NCBI RefSeq assembly: GCF_003957295.1
Contig: NZ_RQPJ01000021.1
Span: 294,210 to 358,209 of the forward strand
DNA length: 64,000 nucleotides
Direction: 5' to 3'
From: Arenibacter aquaticus
GTDB lineage: Bacteria; Bacteroidota; Bacteroidia; Flavobacteriales; Flavobacteriaceae
Position numbers and translations under genes: made by a program. Positions 62,727-64,000 of this stretch are shown piece by piece. Positions within the stretch are counted from its first letter, which is position 1. Each line of letters begins with the position of its first letter. The notes below the pieces were generated by a model, which had not been told where the DNA came from, searched no databases, and saw only the letters and a list, made by a program, of their open reading frames with translations.

Positions 62727-63078
62727 AATGATTATTGTTGTTTGGCCTACAAGATAGGAAATTATTGATGTTTTGGAGCACCTTCTAAGTAGCCTGTTAC
62801 CCTTTGGAAACCTTAGGTGTAGTGTCCATGAAAATTTATGTATACCACAGTATTTCAAAATCTTTTATACCTAGTGATCTCGGCATTAATATTAGGAATA
62901 AGACTCAAATAAGGAGATTTGTTTAATCTATAATCATCCTTCCTGCAGACCACTGTACTCCTTGAATTTTTTCTTTAATAATAATATACTAAAAGGAATA
63001 TATGGACAATGGGAGTGGCAATGCCAACATAGACGGAATTTATTTACCTTAGCAAACAATTGTTAAAATAGTTTTTTA
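62727..63078. other. intergenic stretch upstream of the M3 peptidase gene
   Basis: 352 bp. No supported gene. TTACCTTAG near 63046-63054 is one mismatch from TAnnTTTG and may be the promoter of the peptidase, but the match is weak. Confidence 0.35.
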
Positions 63079-64000
63079 ATGAAAAATATTTCTTTTATAC
63101 TACTGTTGGCGGTTTTGTTTTCTGCTTGTAAGGACTCCAAAACCTCTGACCGATCAACTTCCCAAAACACTATGAATACTAATGAAAATCCACTACTTAA
63201 AGAAAGTAGTTTGCCCTACCATGCACCTGATTTTAGGGTTATTGAAAACAGTCATTTTAAGCCGGCCCTATTACAAGGAATTACAGAAAAAATGGAGGCC
63301 ATAGATAAAATTGCCAACACTCCTGAAGCGGCTACATTTGAAAACACCATTTTGGCCTTGGAAAAAAGCGGAGTGCTTTTGGAGCGGGTTCGAAATATCT
63401 TTTCGGCCCTGACCGGGGCCCATACCAATGATACCCTTCAGGCTGTACAGGAGGAAATGGCGCCGAAATTTTCAGAACTTAGGGATGCAGTATATCTCAA
63501 TGAGAAATTGTTTCAACGTGTAAAAAGTCTTCATGATCGCAAAGAAAGCCTGGATTTGGATGCGGAATCCATGAAATTATTGGAAGAATATTTTGAGGAT
63601 TTTGAAATTGCCGGTGCCAATCTATCCAATGCCGATAAAGAAACCTTAAAAATGTACAATTCCCGCTTGGCTACCTTAGTAACATCCTTTAATAAGACCT
63701 TATTGGAGGCCAATAATGCCGGAGCGGTAGTCTTTACGGAAAAATCCGATTTGAAAGGTCTTTCGGAGGCGCAGCTAAAATCCTTGGAAAACAAGGAAGG
63801 CAAAGGGTGGAAGATTCCACTAAAAAACACCACCCAACAACCTTTGTTACAGTCTTTGGAAAAACGGGAAACCAGGGAAAAAATATTCAAAGCAGCATGG
63901 AACAGGGCAGATGGTACCCCTCAAGACACCAAGGGCATTATCACTGAAATTGCGGCATTAAGGGCCAAAAAAAGTGCCTTGTTAGGTTTTGGTAATTATG
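63079..64000 (+). CDS. M3-family peptidase lipoprotein (cut by window end)
   Basis: The frame begins ATG AAA AAT ATT at 63079 and stays open to the window edge, giving 307 residues. The lipoprotein signal ends in lipobox FSAC (Cys16). The following sequence (FKPALLQGITEKM, TFENTILALEKSG, FSALTGAHTNDTL) matches the helical N-terminal part of dipeptidyl carboxypeptidase / oligopeptidase A (M3). The zinc HExxH motif lies beyond the window, so activity cannot be checked here. Confidence 0.88.
   Translation, partial: MKNISFILLLAVLFSACKDSKTSDRSTSQNTMNTNENPLLKESSLPYHAPDFRVIENSHFKPALLQGITEKMEAIDKIANTPEAATFENTILALEKSGVLLERVRNIFSALTGAHTNDTLQAVQEEMAPKFSELRDAVYLNEKLFQRVKSLHDRKESLDLDAESMKLLEEYFEDFEIAGANLSNADKETLKMYNSRLATLVTSFNKTLLEANNAGAVVFTEKSDLKGLSEAQLKSLENKEGKGWKIPLKNTTQQPLLQSLEKRETREKIFKAAWNRADGTPQDTKGIITEIAALRAKKSALLGFGNY

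Noticed and set aside
1-64000. CRISPR arrays, insertion sequences and phage genes
   Set aside because: I looked for regularly spaced repeats, transposase-like frames and terminal inverted repeats and found none; the only tandem repeat is the 36-bp pair in the small lipoprotein gene.

Overview
The window reads as a chromosomal segment of a marine-type member of the Flavobacteriaceae (Bacteroidota). Four things point there: TAnnTTTG promoter boxes, the 287-residue short primary sigma factor, the fused LpxC-FabZ enzyme, and the PorX regulator of type IX secretion. The set of small lipoproteins and the general style are Maribacter/Zobellia/Arenibacter-like, but the genus is inference. I see no CRISPR array, insertion sequence, phage, rRNA or tRNA gene. 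Most of the window is core genome.

Left part, 1-14.8 kb. The minus strand carries the 5' part of alanine dehydrogenase, a membrane protein, a tiny lipoprotein with an internal 36-bp duplication, tsaE and porX. Divergent from these is a plus-strand run: an HD phosphohydrolase and then the lipid A cassette lpxD, lpxC-fabZ, lpxA, followed by efp, a diverged second lpxD and sucD. fabG, a membrane-anchored VWA protein and an SPFH protein follow.

14.85-23 kb holds a complete histidine operon (hisG, a GNAT gene, hisD, C, B, H, A, F, IE). It is preceded by what looks like a classical ribosome-mediated attenuator: an 18-codon leader with four consecutive His codons, a strong terminator hairpin, and an alternative antiterminator pairing inside the end of the leader ORF.

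23-36.5 kb is a mixture: a GH109-type oxidoreductase-like glycosidase, a DUF1853 gene, a VWA/AAA+ ATPase pair, truA, corA, cysE-cysM, a DUF2461 gene broken by a one-base frameshift, a hotdog thioesterase and a lipoprotein dipeptidase.

36.7-40.8 kb is the least explained stretch. A degenerate hybrid histidine kinase (no phosphoacceptor His, damaged ATP site, but intact receiver and HPt) is followed 23 bp later by a 605-residue membrane-anchored acidic HEAT-like protein. Two tandem paralogous micro-ORFs of 32 and 33 codons come next, sharing the motif YLxFxxDLNEIL, and then a strong terminator. I consider the micro-ORF pair the best candidate for something undescribed.

40.8-64 kb: rpoD (minus), DUF6155, an SF2 helicase plus glycosyltransferase pair, menB, an orphan DEAD-like N-terminal domain, topB, a DUF1080 lipoprotein, an exported Pcm, an RluE-like pseudouridine synthase and an exported alpha/beta hydrolase. 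A Fur-family regulator with a P1B-4 metal-efflux ATPase follows, with an inverted repeat flanking the promoter between them. The end holds an MFS transporter, an AraC regulator with DUF4242 and cyclase-like domains, an exported cupin with a BBE-type flavoprotein, a PhyH-family dioxygenase, a DUF2784 protein, and an M3-family peptidase lipoprotein truncated by the window end.
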